This document shows, piece after piece, positions 40,154 through 49,607 of a stretch of DNA of 64,000 nucleotides. Below the pieces are notes generated by a model. It had not been told where the DNA came from and did not search any database. It worked only from the letters and a program-made list of their open reading frames with translations. The first letter of the stretch is position 1; each line of letters starts with the position of its first letter. A program made the position numbers and the translations under genes. This stretch comes from Nocardia sp. BSTN01 (GTDB lineage Bacteria; Actinomycetota; Actinomycetes; Mycobacteriales; Mycobacteriaceae). The DNA lies in NCBI RefSeq assembly GCF_015354405.1, contig NZ_JADKYP010000017.1:62001-126000 (forward strand), in the 5' to 3' direction.

Positions 40154-40999
40154 TCAGGCGGGTCGGAAAGGTGGAGTCGCGAGGTCACCGGCGAACACAT
40201 CGGGCAGGTCGTGCTCGACGCTGTCGGGGAATCGCGCGGGCCGCTTCTCGAGGAAGGCCGAGACGCCTTCGCGGGCGTCGGCGCTGGCACCGCGCTGGTT
40301 GATACCGCGCGATTCGACGCGATGCGAGATCATCGGATGGTCGGCGCCGAGGCCGCGCCACAGCATCTGCCGCGACAACGCCACCGAGACCGGCGCCGAA
40401 TGTTCGGTGAGCCGTCGCGCCAGAGCCTGTGCCTGGTCCAGCAGATCGCCGACCGGATGCAGGGCGTAGAACAGGCCCGCGTCCAACGCCTCGTCGGCCT
40501 CGACCAGCCGGCCGGAGTACACCCAGTCCAGCGCGGTCTGCAGGGGCACCAGGCGGGGCAGGAACCAGCTGGAGCACGATTCCGGCACGATGCCGCGGCG
40601 ATTGAACACGAATCCGATGCGCGCGGTGTCGGCGGCGAGCCGGAAGTCCGCGGCCAGGGTCATGGTGATACCGACGCCGACGGCGGGACCGTTGATCGCG
40701 GCGATGATCGGCTTCTGTGATTCGAACATCCGCAGCGCCACCTCGCCGCCGCCGTCGCGGAAGGTATCGGTCGACTCGGCGGCGAAGGTTTCGGCTCCGG
40801 CCGACAGATCCGCGCCGGCGCAGAACGCGCGGCCCGCGCCGGTGACGATGATCGCGCGCACCCGGTCGTCGCGGTCGAAGTCGTCGAAGGCGGCGATCAG
40901 TTCCTCGCCCATCGCGGTGGTGAAGGCGTTGAGCTGCTGCGGGCGATCGAGCGTGATGGTGGCGATGGAGTCGGAGATTTCCCAGCGGATGTCGGCCAT
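40154..40999 (-). CDS. Enoyl-CoA hydratase/isomerase family protein
   Basis: A 281-aa crotonase-fold protein. TLDRPQQLNAFTTAMGEEL at the N-terminus, VTGAGRAFCAGADLSAG supplying the first oxyanion-hole NH, and AAINGPAVGVGITMTLAADFRLA the second. The usual catalytic Glu region is FVFNRRGIVPESCSSWFLPRLV with a Glu. It should hydrate or isomerise a 2-enoyl-CoA in beta-oxidation or acyl-CoA modification. ATG 40999. It is divergent from the PknK-like kinase over a 209-bp spacer that holds no gene I can support. Confidence 0.93.
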   Translation of the reverse strand: MADIRWEISDSIATITLDRPQQLNAFTTAMGEELIAAFDDFDRDDRVRAIIVTGAGRAFCAGADLSAGAETFAAESTDTFRDGGGEVALRMFESQKPIIAAINGPAVGVGITMTLAADFRLAADTARIGFVFNRRGIVPESCSSWFLPRLVPLQTALDWVYSGRLVEADEALDAGLFYALHPVGDLLDQAQALARRLTEHSAPVSVALSRQMLWRGLGADHPMISHRVESRGINQRGASADAREGVSAFLEKRPARFPDSVEHDLPDVFAGDLATPPFRPA

Positions 41000-41148
41000 A
41001 TCGACAGCATGCCAGCAGCCTCCGGACGGTGACCATCCCCCGTGGCCGATCCCGCCCTGCCCGGCACGCGAATCCCGTTGCGTCGCCCGCCGTTTCGGCC
41101 GCCGGGTGAGCGAACGGTCTCGGCCACGGCATCCGCGCAGGCCGCGCC

Positions 41149-41154
41149 TATACT
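41149..41154 (+). promoter_or_regulatory. Vegetative -10 box for the PknK-like gene
   Basis: TATACT at 41149-41154 lies 54 nt upstream of the ATG at 41209, in an otherwise GC-rich spacer. No good -35 (TTGACA-like) is visible 17-18 nt upstream, as usual for actinobacterial vegetative promoters. Confidence 0.42.
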
Positions 41155-41208
41155 TGACATGCCAGCGCGACGGGCTCCGCGGAAGCAGTACAGACGGAAA
41201 CGGTGCCG

Positions 41209-44200
41209 ATGGCCGACAAGGACCCCATGGCAACCCAGCGCGACCGCTCCCTGGTGATCGATGACGATCTGCGAGCGGCCGGGTTCGCGGATGCGCACAT
41301 CATCGGGCGGGGCGGATTCGGCGTCGTCTATCGCTGCCGCGAACTCGCACTGGGACGCACCGTCGCGGTGAAGGTACTCACCGCCACATCCGAATTCGGC
41401 GACGAGAATCTCGAACGATTCCTGCGTGAACAGCGGGCCATGGGCGGGCTCCCGGAACATCCGAACATCGTCGCGATCCTGCAGGTCGGCACGACCGGCG
41501 GCGGGCGGCCCTATCTGGTGATGCCGTATCACCCGAAGGGCTCGCTGGAACAGCGGATCCAGCACGGCGGGCCCCTGGATATCACTGCCGCGCTGCGCAT
41601 GTCGGTGAAGCTGTCCGGAGCGCTGGAAACCGTGCACCGCGCCGGCATCCTGCATCGGGATATCAAGCCGGGCAACGTGCTTCTCAGCGACTACGGCGAA
41701 CCGCAATTGACCGATTTCGGTATCGCCCGGGTGGAGGGCGGTTTCCGCACCACCACCGGCGTGGTGACGGCGTCGCCGGCGTTCACCGCTCCCGAGGTGC
41801 TGCGCGACGGCACCCCGACGGTCCCCTCCGACATCTACAGCCTGGGCGCCACCCTGTTCTGCATGCTCACCGGCCACGCCGCCTTCCAGCGCCGCTCCGG
41901 TGAGCGGCTGGTCGCCCAATTCGTGCGCATCACCGAGGAACCGATTCCCGATCTGCGTCCCGGCGGCATTCCCGACGACATCTGCGCACTGATCGAGGAC
42001 AGTATGGCCACCGACCCGGCACAGCGCCCGGTCTCCGCGGTGGAGTTCGGCCGGCGGGCGCAGCAGTTGCAGCGCCACCGCGGGATTCGCGTGGACGAGA
42101 TGGCGATTCCGACCCCGGAGACTCCCGCGGCCGAACCCGCCTCCGCCGCCGATCGCGTCGGCGAACCGACCCGGCTCGGTCTGCTTCCCCCGGCCGACCC
42201 GGTGACGACACCGCCGACCGCCGAGACCAAATTCCATCCCGCGCTCTCCGCGCGTCCGCTGGTGCGCCGTCCCCGCCTGCTGGATTCGATGGATCGCGAT
42301 CGCTGGCCGCGCCTGATCGTCGTCCACGCGCCGGCGGGTTTCGGTAAGAGCACGCTCGCCGCCCAGTGGGGGCAGCGGATGGTGGGCCGCGGGGTCGCCA
42401 CCTGCTGGCTCAATATCGATGACGACGACAACAATCCGGTGTGGTTCCTGCTGCACCTCGTCGAAGCCGTCGGCCGGGCGCGGCCCGCCCTGACCACCGA
42501 ACTGCTGCGCGTCGTCGAGGAACACGGCAACGATGTGATGCGCTATGTACTGACCACGCTGATCAACCGCATCCACGCCGACGGCGAACGGATCGTGATG
42601 ATCATCGAGGACTGGCATCGCGTCACCGATGCCGATACCACCGCCGCCCTGCGTTTCCTGCTCGACAACGCCTGCCACCATCTGCAACTGCTGATCACCA
42701 GCCGCGAGATGATCGGACTACCGCTCTCGGCCATCCGCGTTCGCGACGATCTGATCGAAATAGACTCCGCGGCATTGCGTTTCGATCAGAACGAGACGGC
42801 GGACTTCCTGACCCGGGTGGGCGGGCCGGCATTGGACGCCGCCGATATCGACCGGCTGCGTACCGGCACCGACGGCTGGGTCGCCGGGTTGCAACTGGCA
42901 TCGATCTCGCTGCGCGGGCGCGAGGATCCGGGCAGCGCGATCGCCACCATGTCCGGACGGCATCAGGCGATCAGCGAATATCTGACCGACAACGTGCTCG
43001 ACGCACTCGAACCCGAACTGCTGGCCGCGTTGCTGGAAACCGCTGTCACGGAGAAGGTGTGCGGATCGCTCGCCTCGGAGCTGACCGGACGGCCGCAGGG
43101 GCGCGCGCTGCTCGAGGACATCGAGCGACGGGACCTGTTCCTGCGCCGCCTCGACGACGACGGCGAATGGTTCCGCTACCACACGCTGTTCTCGGATTTC
43201 CTGCGCCAGCGGCTCGAGCGCGACCACCCCGACCGCGTACCGCGCCTGCACCGCCGGGCCGCCGAATGGTTCGCCGCCCACGACATGCTCAGCGAGGCGA
43301 TCGACCACGCGATGGCGGCGGGCGACCCCGGACGCGCGGTGGCGCTGGTCTCCGCGCACGCCCGCGAACTGGTGCAGCATTCGCATCTGGCCACCTTGGC
43401 GGCGCTGGCGGCGAAACTGCCCGTCACCGACGCCGCGACCGATCCGACCCTGCAGATCACGCTGGCCTGGGCGGCGGTGTTGTTGCGGCGGCCGAGCCGC
43501 ATGCACACCGCACTGCAGCTGGCGCTGGCCGCCGATTCGGCGAAACAGCCTCCGAGACACCGGAAATCCGATCTCGCGGTCGAGGCGTCGATTCTGTGCG
43601 GGGTTGAGGCGGCGCTCGCCGATCATCTCGACGGACTGGAGGACATCGTCGAACAGAGTTGCGCCCGTGCGGATTCGCTGGCGCCGTTCGTGCTGTCGGC
43701 GGCGGCCAACCTGGGCGCCTTCACCGCCCTGCACCGGTTCGACTTCGACCGCGTCCACGAATGGCACCGGTGGGGGCGGACCTATTTCCGGCACATCACC
43801 GGGGCGCTGAGCATCATGTACAGCCACTGTTTCGCGGGGATGGCGGCGCGGGAGCAACTCGACAGCGAGGCGGCCGAGGAACACTTGCGCACGGCGCTGC
43901 ATCTGGCGCGCACCACGACCGGGGAGAGTTCCCTCACCGCTCGGCTGGCCTCGGCCGCACTCGGCGATTTCCTCTACGACCGCGGCGAGATCGCGGAGGC
44001 GCACCATCTGCTCGGCGTGGCGGTGGAATTCGGATTCGACGGCGGCACAGTCGATTTCCTGACCGCGGTCTACGGCACGGGTGCGCGCATCGAGGCGCTG
44101 CGCGGGGACCGTGAGGCAGCGCGGCGACTACTCGCCGACGGCACCGAGGTCGCCACCGCACACGCCCTGCCGCGGCTGTCGGCACGCATCGAACTCGAGC

Positions 44201-44643
44201 GAATCCGGCTGGGGATCAGCGAATCCGGCCCCGGCGAGCCGCCCGCACCCCGCGGGGCGTCCGACGGCGTGGCGACCACGATTCACGACCTCACCGAGGA
44301 AGCGGCCGTCCGGTGGCTGTTGCGCGCGGAACCCGGGCGGGCACTGGCCCGCGCCCGCGCCCTGCGCGAGTCGATCGATGCCGCCGCGCGGCCGCGCGCC
44401 GCCCTGTGCGCCACGCTGTTGTTCGCGAATTGCCTCGAGACCGTGGGGCGGTCGGAGGAGGCGGAGGCGGTTCTCGCGCCGGCGCTGCGCCGCTGCGTCG
44501 AAGCGGGACTGGTGCGACCGCTGATCGACGAGGGCCCGGCACTGCTCGCCGTCGTCCGGCGGCTCTCGGGCGAGGCGGGGCGACATTGCGCGGGCACTCC
44601 CGCTGTCGCGCTGCCGCGAACCTTCCTCGACCAGCTCGGGTGA
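41209..44643 (+). CDS. pknK: PknK-like Ser/Thr kinase-ATPase signalling protein
   Basis: A 1144-aa protein. Residues 20-280 are a Hanks-type kinase: IGRGGFGVVY, VAVKV with the ATP-binding Lys, HRDIKPGNVL, DFGIARV and APEVL. After a short linker a STAND ATPase follows with Walker A HAPAGFGKSTLAAQW (about residue 370) and IIEDWHRV as Walker B. From about 650 comes a MalT/TPR-like helical region. Architecture, length and order match M. tuberculosis PknK (Rv3080c), a growth-phase regulator of cell-wall and translation genes. A C-terminal LuxR helix-turn-helix is not visible. GTG 41203, two codons upstream, is an alternative start. No membrane segment is predicted. Confidence 0.9.
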   Translation: MADKDPMATQRDRSLVIDDDLRAAGFADAHIIGRGGFGVVYRCRELALGRTVAVKVLTATSEFGDENLERFLREQRAMGGLPEHPNIVAILQVGTTGGGRPYLVMPYHPKGSLEQRIQHGGPLDITAALRMSVKLSGALETVHRAGILHRDIKPGNVLLSDYGEPQLTDFGIARVEGGFRTTTGVVTASPAFTAPEVLRDGTPTVPSDIYSLGATLFCMLTGHAAFQRRSGERLVAQFVRITEEPIPDLRPGGIPDDICALIEDSMATDPAQRPVSAVEFGRRAQQLQRHRGIRVDEMAIPTPETPAAEPASAADRVGEPTRLGLLPPADPVTTPPTAETKFHPALSARPLVRRPRLLDSMDRDRWPRLIVVHAPAGFGKSTLAAQWGQRMVGRGVATCWLNIDDDDNNPVWFLLHLVEAVGRARPALTTELLRVVEEHGNDVMRYVLTTLINRIHADGERIVMIIEDWHRVTDADTTAALRFLLDNACHHLQLLITSREMIGLPLSAIRVRDDLIEIDSAALRFDQNETADFLTRVGGPALDAADIDRLRTGTDGWVAGLQLASISLRGREDPGSAIATMSGRHQAISEYLTDNVLDALEPELLAALLETAVTEKVCGSLASELTGRPQGRALLEDIERRDLFLRRLDDDGEWFRYHTLFSDFLRQRLERDHPDRVPRLHRRAAEWFAAHDMLSEAIDHAMAAGDPGRAVALVSAHARELVQHSHLATLAALAAKLPVTDAATDPTLQITLAWAAVLLRRPSRMHTALQLALAADSAKQPPRHRKSDLAVEASILCGVEAALADHLDGLEDIVEQSCARADSLAPFVLSAAANLGAFTALHRFDFDRVHEWHRWGRTYFRHITGALSIMYSHCFAGMAAREQLDSEAAEEHLRTALHLARTTTGESSLTARLASAALGDFLYDRGEIAEAHHLLGVAVEFGFDGGTVDFLTAVYGTGARIEALRGDREAARRLLADGTEVATAHALPRLSARIELERIRLGISESGPGEPPAPRGASDGVATTIHDLTEEAAVRWLLRAEPGRALARARALRESIDAAARPRAALCATLLFANCLETVGRSEEAEAVLAPALRRCVEAGLVRPLIDEGPALLAVVRRLSGEAGRHCAGTPAVALPRTFLDQLG

Positions 44644-44655
44644 TCCGCCGGTCCG

Positions 44656-45423
44656 TCAGGAGGGCACGTCCGTGCGAGTCACCGTCAGCCCCGCGGACCG
44701 CGCCAGCCCGGCGAACACCACCGCGTCGTGGACGGCCGCGCCGCCCGGGTCGTTGTTGAAATACACGTAGCCGTCGGCGGGACCGAAGGTGTCCGCCAGC
44801 CGATGCGCCCATGCGGTCAGGGCGCGCCGGCCGTACCGGGGTTGCGGGCGCGCCAGCCCGGAATGCAGACGCAGATACGACCAGTCGGTGGTGCGCCACA
44901 GCGGCGTCACCGGGCGCGAGCGCGCGTCCGCCCAGCACAGCGCGGCGCCGCGTTCCTCCAGCACGGCACGGATCCGCGGTGTCCACCAGGACTCGTGGCG
45001 TGGTTCGACGGCCACGCGCACCGTCGCCGGGAACTCTCGCAGACAGTCGTCGAGCAGATTCGCGTCCGCCCGCAGGGTCGGCGGCAGCTGCACCAGGATC
45101 GGACCCAGCCGATCGCCCAGGCCCGCGGCGTGTTCGAGGAGCCGCTGCACCGGCTCGGCCGGCTCGCGTAGTCGTTTGACATGGGTGAGGAAGCGGCTGG
45201 CCTTCACGGCCACGACGAAATCGTCCGGCGTCCGTTCCCGCCAGGCGGCGAAGACCTCGCGACTGGGCAGCCGATAGAAGGCGTTGTTGCTCTCGACGGT
45301 CGCGAAGGCGGCCGCATACCGTTCCAGCCACAGCCGCTGCGGTACGCCCGGCGGATAGAGCACGCCGCGCCAGTCCCGGTACTGCCAGCCGGAAGTCCCG
45401 ACGAACAGGGTCACATCGTCCAT
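44656..45423 (-). CDS. DUF72 family protein
   Basis: A 255-aa DUF72 protein with a TIM-barrel-like fold. It opens VGTSGWQYRDWRGVLYPPGVPQ, with RFLTHVKRLREP and VAVEPRHESWWTP, and YVYFNNDPGGAAVHDAVVF near the C-terminus. These are the conserved motifs (GTSGW, KxSRF, E-R-H, NND) of the family. A glycosidase- or nuclease-like activity has been proposed for the family but is not established. ATG 45423. It diverges from a TetR gene over a spacer containing two operators, so it may also be controlled by that regulator. It converges on pknK with 12 nt between stops. Confidence 0.9.
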   Translation of the reverse strand: MDDVTLFVGTSGWQYRDWRGVLYPPGVPQRLWLERYAAAFATVESNNAFYRLPSREVFAAWRERTPDDFVVAVKASRFLTHVKRLREPAEPVQRLLEHAAGLGDRLGPILVQLPPTLRADANLLDDCLREFPATVRVAVEPRHESWWTPRIRAVLEERGAALCWADARSRPVTPLWRTTDWSYLRLHSGLARPQPRYGRRALTAWAHRLADTFGPADGYVYFNNDPGGAAVHDAVVFAGLARSAGLTVTRTDVPS

Positions 45424-45470
45424 CGAACCAGACTCGCCCCGGCTCCGCTGGGACCTCGCCGCACACCCGC

Positions 45471-45519
45471 CTAAGACGATCGTTATAGTGGGCGAGCTAC
45501 GCTATGACGAACGTTATAG
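45471..45519. promoter_or_regulatory. Two TetR operator sites between DUF72 and TetR genes
   Basis: Two 18-bp near-palindromes, 45471-45488 (core ACGATCGT, 8-bp perfect) and 45502-45519 (CTATGACG..CGTTATAG), share the form CTAnnACGAwCGTTATAG with centres 31 bp apart. They occupy the divergent DUF72/TetR spacer; the second ends just before the ribosome site AGGAGGTG. Confidence 0.76.
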
Positions 45520-45531
45520 GAGGTGGGGGAT

Positions 45532-46155
45532 ATGAACAGCACACCGGATGATTCGCGTGCGAAATTGGTGGCGGGCGCCGCCGAGATGATTCGCCGGCGC
45601 GGTCTCGCCGGCACGAGTGTGCGCGACCTCGCCGACTTCGCGGACGCTCCACTCGGCTCGACCTACCACTACTTCCCCGGCGGCAAGGCCGAACTGGCCA
45701 CCGAGGCCGTCGCCCTCGCCGGCGATCTGACCGCGGCGACGCTGTCGCGCGAATTGCGCAAGGGTTCGATCGAGGGCCTGCGCTCGTTCCTGCGCGGTTG
45801 GCGAAAGAATCTGCTGGCCAGCGACTTTCGCGCCGGATGTCCCGTGCTGGCGGTCTCGGTGGAGGACGTGCCGGATGCCGAGGGCCGCCCACGCGAGGCG
45901 GCGGCGACCGCCTTCGTGCGATGGACCGACCTGCTGGCGCAATCGCTGCGCGACGAGGGGGCCGAGCAGGCGCAGGCCGAACGCACCGCCACCCTGATCA
46001 TCGCGGCGTTCGAGGGCAGCGTGGCGATGTGCCGGGCCGAACGCAGCACCACCGCCCTGGACCGCGTCGGCGACCAACTCGAATCATCGCTGCGGGCCGC
46101 GATCCCGGCGTCCGCCACGAACCCACCATCCCGGACAAGGAGTACCCGCCCGTGA
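45532..46155 (+). CDS. TetR family regulator, LmrA/YxaF type
   Basis: A 207-aa TetR protein with the DNA-binding helix (SVRDLADFADAPLGSTYHYFPGGKAEL) typical of the LmrA/YxaF/QacR-like subgroup and the conserved FRAGCPVLAVSVEDVP ligand-domain motif. ATG 45532 with AGGAGGTG 6 nt upstream. Its stop overlaps the GTG of the thioesterase gene (GTGA), forming one operon. Two operator-like dyads directly upstream suggest autorepression. A fatty-acyl or phenylpropanoid-type effector would fit the thioesterase partner. Confidence 0.9.
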   Translation: MNSTPDDSRAKLVAGAAEMIRRRGLAGTSVRDLADFADAPLGSTYHYFPGGKAELATEAVALAGDLTAATLSRELRKGSIEGLRSFLRGWRKNLLASDFRAGCPVLAVSVEDVPDAEGRPREAAATAFVRWTDLLAQSLRDEGAEQAQAERTATLIIAAFEGSVAMCRAERSTTALDRVGDQLESSLRAAIPASATNPPSRTRSTRP

Positions 46156-46976
46156 ATCGCACCGATCTCGGCACCCACCCGTTCGATCTCGCCACCGCGC
46201 CGGAGCCCGCCGGCGCGGGCCGCTACCAGGCCCGTACCGCGGCGTCGTATTCGAATATGGTGGGCCCCTTCGGCGGAGTCACCGCGGCCACCGCCGTGCG
46301 CGCGGTCCTCGACGATCCGCGGTGCGCGGCCGAACCGGTGTCGATCACCGTCAACTACGCGGGCCCGATCGCCGACGGACCGTTCACGATCGACAGCCGG
46401 CCGGTACGAACCAATCGCAGCACCCAGCACTGGATGCTGACGCTGAGCCAGGACGACGCGGTGACCACCACCGCGACCGTCGTCTGCGGCGCCCGGCGGC
46501 CCACCTGGTCCGATACCGAGATCGAACCGCCGGCCGCGCCGCCCGCCGAGTCGGTGCCCGTGGCACAACCGCCGGAATTCCCGGTGTGGATGCGCAACTA
46601 CGAGATGCGGTTCATCGAGGGCGGTGGGCCGATCACTCCGGAGCCGCGGGAACAGCCGACCTCCACGAGCACCCTGTGGGTGCGCGACCTCCCGGCTCGC
46701 CCGCTGGATTTTCCCGCGCTGACGGCCCTGGCGGATGTGTTCATCCCGCGGGTGATGGTGCGCCAGGGCCGGATGGTCGCCGCCAGTACCGTCTCGCTCA
46801 CCGTCTACTTCCACGCCGACGCCGCCGCGCTCGCCGCCCACGGTGATCGTCCGCTGCTCGCCACCGCCCGGGGGCAGCATTTCGGCGGCGGTTACTTCGA
46901 TCAGTCCGCACAGCTGTGGGGCGCCGAGGGCAGGCCGCTGGCCACCACCCATCAGCTGGTGTACTTCAAGGACTGA
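46152..46976 (+). CDS. Acyl-CoA thioesterase family protein
   Basis: A 274-aa double hotdog (4HBT_3/TesB-like) protein. ASYSNMVGPFGGVTAATAVRA near residue 40 and VTVNYAGPIADGPF mark the first hotdog; FPALTALADVFIPRVMVRQGRM and STVSLTVYFHAD mark the second with its catalytic Asp region, and GQHFGGGYFDQSAQLWG near the C-terminus is typical. It should hydrolyse acyl-CoA. GTG 46152 overlaps the TetR stop; a possible ribosome site is AAGGAGTA. TetR-controlled thioesterases usually respond to the acyl-CoA they cleave. Confidence 0.88.
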   Translation: MNRTDLGTHPFDLATAPEPAGAGRYQARTAASYSNMVGPFGGVTAATAVRAVLDDPRCAAEPVSITVNYAGPIADGPFTIDSRPVRTNRSTQHWMLTLSQDDAVTTTATVVCGARRPTWSDTEIEPPAAPPAESVPVAQPPEFPVWMRNYEMRFIEGGGPITPEPREQPTSTSTLWVRDLPARPLDFPALTALADVFIPRVMVRQGRMVAASTVSLTVYFHADAAALAAHGDRPLLATARGQHFGGGYFDQSAQLWGAEGRPLATTHQLVYFKD

Positions 46977-47016
46977 ACCCGGCATCGCGACCGGCGGCAG
47001 CGGGTATGCCCCGAGC

Positions 47017-48462
47017 ATGCAGTGGTTCACGGCGCCCGACTACTGGTTCGCGCGCGAGGTGTTCCAACGCGGCCTCGCGGTCGTCTATCTGATCGCGTTC
47101 GTGGGCGCCGCGCGGCAGTTCCGGGCGCTCATCGGCGCCGGCGGCATGCTGCCGGTGCCCGCGTTCCTGGCCCGATCCTCCTTCCGGAGTTCGCCGAGCC
47201 TGTTCCATCTGCACTATTCGGACCGGTTCTTCGCCGGTGTCGCCTGGGCCGGGGCGGCGCTGGCGGTGGCCTTGGCGGCCGGGGCGGACGATCGAGTGCC
47301 GCTGTGGGCGGCGATGCTGCTGTGGCTGGCGGCGTGGGCGCTGTATCTGTCGATCGTCAACGTGGGCCAGGCCTGGTATTCGTTCGGCTGGGAATCGCTG
47401 CTGCTGGAGACGGGATTCCTGGCGATCTTTCTCGGCAACGACCACATCGCGCCACCGATTCTCGTGCTGTGGCTTGCGCGCTGGCTGCTGTTCCGGGTGG
47501 AGTTCGGCGCGGGGTTGATCAAACTGCGCGGCGACCCCTGCTGGCGCGATCTGACCTGCCTCTACTACCACCACGAAACCCAGCCCATGCCCGGCCCGCT
47601 GAGCTGGCTGTTCCACCACCTGCCCCGACCGCTGCACCGTGTGGAAGTGGCCGCGAACCATATCGCGCAGCTGGTCGTGCCGTTCGCGCTGTTCACTCCG
47701 CAGCCGGTCGCGAGCATCGCCGCGGCGGTCGTCGTGGTCACCCAGTTGTGGCTGGTCCTGTCCGGCAATTTCGCCTGGCTCAACTGGTTGACGATTCTGC
47801 TGGCCTGCACCGCGATCGACGCCCGCTCGGCCGCGACCGTCCTGCCGCTGCCCGACCGGACCGCGTTCCCGGACCCGCCGATGTGGTTCGTCGTGGGGGT
47901 GGTCGCCTTCACCGCCGCGGTGGTCGTGCTCAGCTATTGGCCGATCCGTAACCTGATGTCCGGGCACCAGCAGATGAACGCCAGCTTCAATCGGTACCAC
48001 CTGGTGAACACCTACGGCGCGTTCGGGCGGATCGAGCGCCGGCGCTGGGAACTGGTGGTGGAGGGCACCCGCGACCGGCACATCACCGACCAAACCCGGT
48101 GGGAGGAATACGATTTCAAGGGCAAGCCCGGTGATCCGCACCGGCTGCCGCGCCAGTGGGCGCCCTATCATCTGCGCCTGGACTGGCTGATGTGGTTCGC
48201 CGCCATCTCCCCGATCTACGCCCGCTCCTGGCTGGGCCCGTTCCTGCGGCGACTGCTGACCAACGACCCGGCCACCCTGCAGCTGTTGCGGCACAATCCT
48301 TTTCCGGACACCCCGCCCGCCCATGTGCGAATCCGGCACTACCTCTACCGATTCAGCACCCGCGACGAACTCCGCCGCGACCACGTGTGGTGGCACCGCG
48401 AGGCGGTCGGCGACTACGTCCCACCGACGGCCCTCGCCTCCCCTCGCATCCGGCACGGCTGA
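47017..48462 (+). CDS. Lipase maturation factor family membrane protein
   Basis: A 481-aa protein resembling LMF1/LMF2. It has eight or nine transmembrane helices in residues 15-320, with the conserved RLIGAGGMLP-like RALIGAGGMLPVP, SFGWESLLLETGFLAIFLG, FRVEFGAGLIKLRGDPCW and TCLYYHHETQPMPGP. A soluble C-terminal domain contains WEEYDFKGKPGDP and HLRLDWLMWFAA. The eukaryotic proteins help fold lipases in the ER; the bacterial role is unknown. ATG 47017. A GGGTAT box 10 nt before it may be a SigB-like -10, with weak -35. Divergently oriented from nothing; it converges on prpC. Confidence 0.88.
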   Translation: MQWFTAPDYWFAREVFQRGLAVVYLIAFVGAARQFRALIGAGGMLPVPAFLARSSFRSSPSLFHLHYSDRFFAGVAWAGAALAVALAAGADDRVPLWAAMLLWLAAWALYLSIVNVGQAWYSFGWESLLLETGFLAIFLGNDHIAPPILVLWLARWLLFRVEFGAGLIKLRGDPCWRDLTCLYYHHETQPMPGPLSWLFHHLPRPLHRVEVAANHIAQLVVPFALFTPQPVASIAAAVVVVTQLWLVLSGNFAWLNWLTILLACTAIDARSAATVLPLPDRTAFPDPPMWFVVGVVAFTAAVVVLSYWPIRNLMSGHQQMNASFNRYHLVNTYGAFGRIERRRWELVVEGTRDRHITDQTRWEEYDFKGKPGDPHRLPRQWAPYHLRLDWLMWFAAISPIYARSWLGPFLRRLLTNDPATLQLLRHNPFPDTPPAHVRIRHYLYRFSTRDELRRDHVWWHREAVGDYVPPTALASPRIRHG

Positions 48463-48482
48463 TCCGCCCGCCCCGGAGGCGG

Positions 48483-49607
48483 TCAGGCCAGGACCGAGCG
48501 CTGGCCGACGCCGACGTATTCGCTGAGCGGGCGGATCAGCGCGTTCGAGGCGCCCTGTTCGATGATGTGGGCGGCCCAGCCGGTGATCCGGCTCATGACG
48601 AAGATCGGGGTGAAGGTTTCGATGTCGAAGCCGAGCAGGTAATACGCGGGGCCCGTGGGGAAGTCGAGATTCGGCGCGATTCCGGTGGCCTCGGACATCG
48701 TATGTTCGAGTATCTCGTACATACGCACCCACCGGCCGCCGTCGGTGGCGGCGGCGATATCGAGCAACGCCCGCTTCATCGTCGGCACCCGGGAATCGCC
48801 GTTCTTGTAGACCCGGTGGCCGAAGCCCATCACCTTCTGCTTGTCCGCCAGCTTCTTCCGCAACCATGCCTCGGCTCGCTCGGGCTCGCCGATGTCGAGC
48901 ATGTCCCGCATGACCGCCTCGTTCGCCCCACCGTGCAGCGGCCCCTTCAGCGCGCCGATCGCGGCGGTGACCGCGCTGTAGATGTCCGACTGCGTCGAGG
49001 TCACCACGCGCGCCGCGAACGTGGAGGCGTTGAAACTGTGCTCGGCGTAGAGAATCAGCGAGACTTCGAAGGCCCGCACCAGTTCCGGCGCCGGTACCGT
49101 CCCGAAACACATGTTCAGGAAGTTCTGCGCATATCCCATATGCGAATGCGGGGCGATCGGGTCCAGTCCGTGCCGGCGGCGATGGTCGGCGGCCACGATG
49201 GTCGGCAGCACCGCCAGCATGCGTAACGCCTTGGCGCGGTTGGCCTTCGGCGAGTTGTCGTCCTCGAGCGGGTCCTCGGCGCCCAGGTAGCTGATCGCGG
49301 TGCGCACCACATCCATCGGATGGCAGGTGTCGGGCAGTTTGGTCACCAGCGACAGCAGTGACCGATCGGCTCGCCGCGCCGCGCGTTCCTGCTGGCAGAA
49401 CCGTTCCAGCTGGGCATCGTTCGGCAGTTCGCCGTACCACAGCAGGTAGGCGACCTGCTCGAACGTGCAGTGCGCCGCCAGATCCTGGACGGCATATCCC
49501 CGGTAGGTCAGCGAATTCGTTTCCGGCACCACCTTCGAGATCGCGGTGGTGTCGACGACGACGCCCGCCAGGCCCTTGTTGATCACCGGAGTCGCGGCCT
49601 TCGTCAT
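48483..49607 (-). CDS. prpC: 2-methylcitrate synthase / citrate synthase
   Basis: A 374-aa citrate-synthase family enzyme. LTYRGYAVQDLAAHCTFEQVAYLL at the N-terminus, HSFNASTFAARVV and GPLHGGANEAVMRDML, then MGFGHRVYKNGDSRVPTMK with the catalytic His, and NLDFPTGPAYYLLGF with the catalytic Asp. Context fixes it as 2-methylcitrate synthase: it condenses propionyl-CoA with oxaloacetate. The ATG at 49607 overlaps the prpB stop by one base. It is the last gene of the prpDBC operon, with neither a regulator nor methylcitrate isomerase gene attached. Confidence 0.93.
   Translation of the reverse strand: MTKAATPVINKGLAGVVVDTTAISKVVPETNSLTYRGYAVQDLAAHCTFEQVAYLLWYGELPNDAQLERFCQQERAARRADRSLLSLVTKLPDTCHPMDVVRTAISYLGAEDPLEDDNSPKANRAKALRMLAVLPTIVAADHRRRHGLDPIAPHSHMGYAQNFLNMCFGTVPAPELVRAFEVSLILYAEHSFNASTFAARVVTSTQSDIYSAVTAAIGALKGPLHGGANEAVMRDMLDIGEPERAEAWLRKKLADKQKVMGFGHRVYKNGDSRVPTMKRALLDIAAATDGGRWVRMYEILEHTMSEATGIAPNLDFPTGPAYYLLGFDIETFTPIFVMSRITGWAAHIIEQGASNALIRPLSEYVGVGQRSVLA

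Noticed and set aside
46966-49440. 824-codon minus-strand frame
   Set aside because: Antisense to the lipase-maturation-factor gene and out of phase with prpC.
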